The position numbers and the translations under genes are program-made. Shown here piece by piece: positions 63,473 through 64,000 of a DNA stretch of 64,000 bases (within the stretch, counting starts at the first letter, position 1; each line of letters begins with the position of its first letter). The notes beneath the pieces are model-generated. The model saw only the letters and a list, made by a program, of their open reading frames with translations, was not told where the DNA came from and did no database searches. This DNA comes from Dromiciops gliroides (Eukaryota; Chordata; Mammalia; Microbiotheria; Microbiotheriidae), in assembly GCF_019393635.1 (NCBI RefSeq), contig NC_057864.1, positions 442,998,822 to 443,062,821 on the forward strand, written 5' to 3'.

Positions 63473-64000
63473 AACCTTTATTATCTTTGAACAATGGTTT
63501 ATCCACTGCTTCATTCCAGATAAGGAGGAGTTTTTGAATGTTAATGGAATTTCTTTGAAGATTCTACTTAATTTTGGTAATGCCTGAGGTGAACTTTCCC
63601 ATCTGGATGATTTTAATGAAAATGTAAAAGTTGTCTACCTTCCCCCCTAACACTACCTCATTATTACAACCTATGGATCAGAGTGTCATTATGCACTACA
63701 TTTGCCCACAGAATCACAGCTTTGGATCCTGATAAGGAATTGACATTGAGAGATTTCTGGGAATCTAGAATATTTACATATATTGCTAAATCATGGGAAG
63801 ATGTAATAGAAACATGTATGAAGAGAGTTTGGAAAAAAGTGTGCCCACAGTTCATTCTGATTTGTGGATTTGACAAAGATGAACTGTTTAAGGAAGTGAG
63901 TAACAACATTGTAAGATTAGCACAAGAATTGGAGCTACAAGTGGATGAGAATGATGTGGTAGATTTAATTTCATTTCATGGAAAACTGTCAAATGAGGAT

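Larger units (their letters stand above)
62340..64000 (+). mobile_element. Tigger-type DNA transposon (pogo family), decayed, continues past window
   Basis: Translated blocks match TIGD1-like transposases in order: EMNLAVSTLNTVVKEAAQKK, MEKLLTMW with QKNIPLSLM, VSGEAASADIEAAKKFPEFL, KTFNVDETLLFYQRM (a catalytic DDE Asp region), GGNAFGTFKLKLVLLYHSEN, then after a second SINE VKVVYLPP, SLLQPMDQSV and CGFDKDELFKEVSNNIVRLA. Frameshifts and stops divide these blocks. SINEs at 62783-62937 and 63233-63472 are inserted in it. The left TIR was not located, and the right end lies outside the window. Confidence 0.82.

Overview
The window comes from a marsupial nuclear genome, most likely an Australian one. 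More than 30 copies of a tRNA-derived marsupial SINE (WSINE1/MAR1 group, starting GGGGCAGCTAGGTGGCGCAG) are scattered through it, together with marsupial-type L1 ends, old L2, CR1 and MIR/THER1 repeats, a Tigger transposon and a 7SL RNA retropseudogene. DNA outside exons is AT-rich, and there is one CpG island at about 25.6-26.1 kb.

Two protein-coding genes lie head to tail on the + strand. The first (8142-23218, ten coding exons) encodes a complete 503-residue FXR-type nuclear receptor. It has FXR-like DNA-binding and ligand-binding domains, and it sits directly upstream of SYCP1. From memory this is the location of NR1H5 (FXR-beta), which is a pseudogene in humans; NR1H4 lies elsewhere. The gene is therefore called NR1H5. 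All reading frames and splice phases join cleanly, including a 64-base first coding exon that is too short to show up as an ORF. An unusually long serine/threonine/asparagine-rich loop in the ligand-binding domain is encoded mostly by one symmetric 120-base exon.

The second gene begins at the CpG island and runs off the right edge. Thirteen coding exons (27018-57647) give the first 396 residues of SYCP1, the transverse-filament protein of the synaptonemal complex, closely matching the N-terminus and the start of the coiled coil of the human protein. Its probable promoter holds a 61-base tandem duplication with CACGTG, TCTCGCGAGA and TTCCCGCC motifs, which are associated with germline gene control.

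The rest is repeat-derived or unrecognised. Region 1-8.1 kb: upstream of NR1H5, with SINEs and two L1 tails. 8.1-23.2 kb: NR1H5, with L2 and SINE insertions in its introns. 23.2-25.6 kb: its 3' flank. 25.6-27.0 kb: SYCP1 promoter. 27.0-57.6 kb: SYCP1 exons, including a 12.9-kb intron that carries L1, L2 and SINE copies. 57.7-64.0 kb: SYCP1 intron sequence with inverted L1 fragments, an unclassified block and a Tigger element continuing past the window. No tRNA, rRNA or CRISPR locus was seen. All calls come from reading the sequence and from memory of the protein families; no alignments were run.
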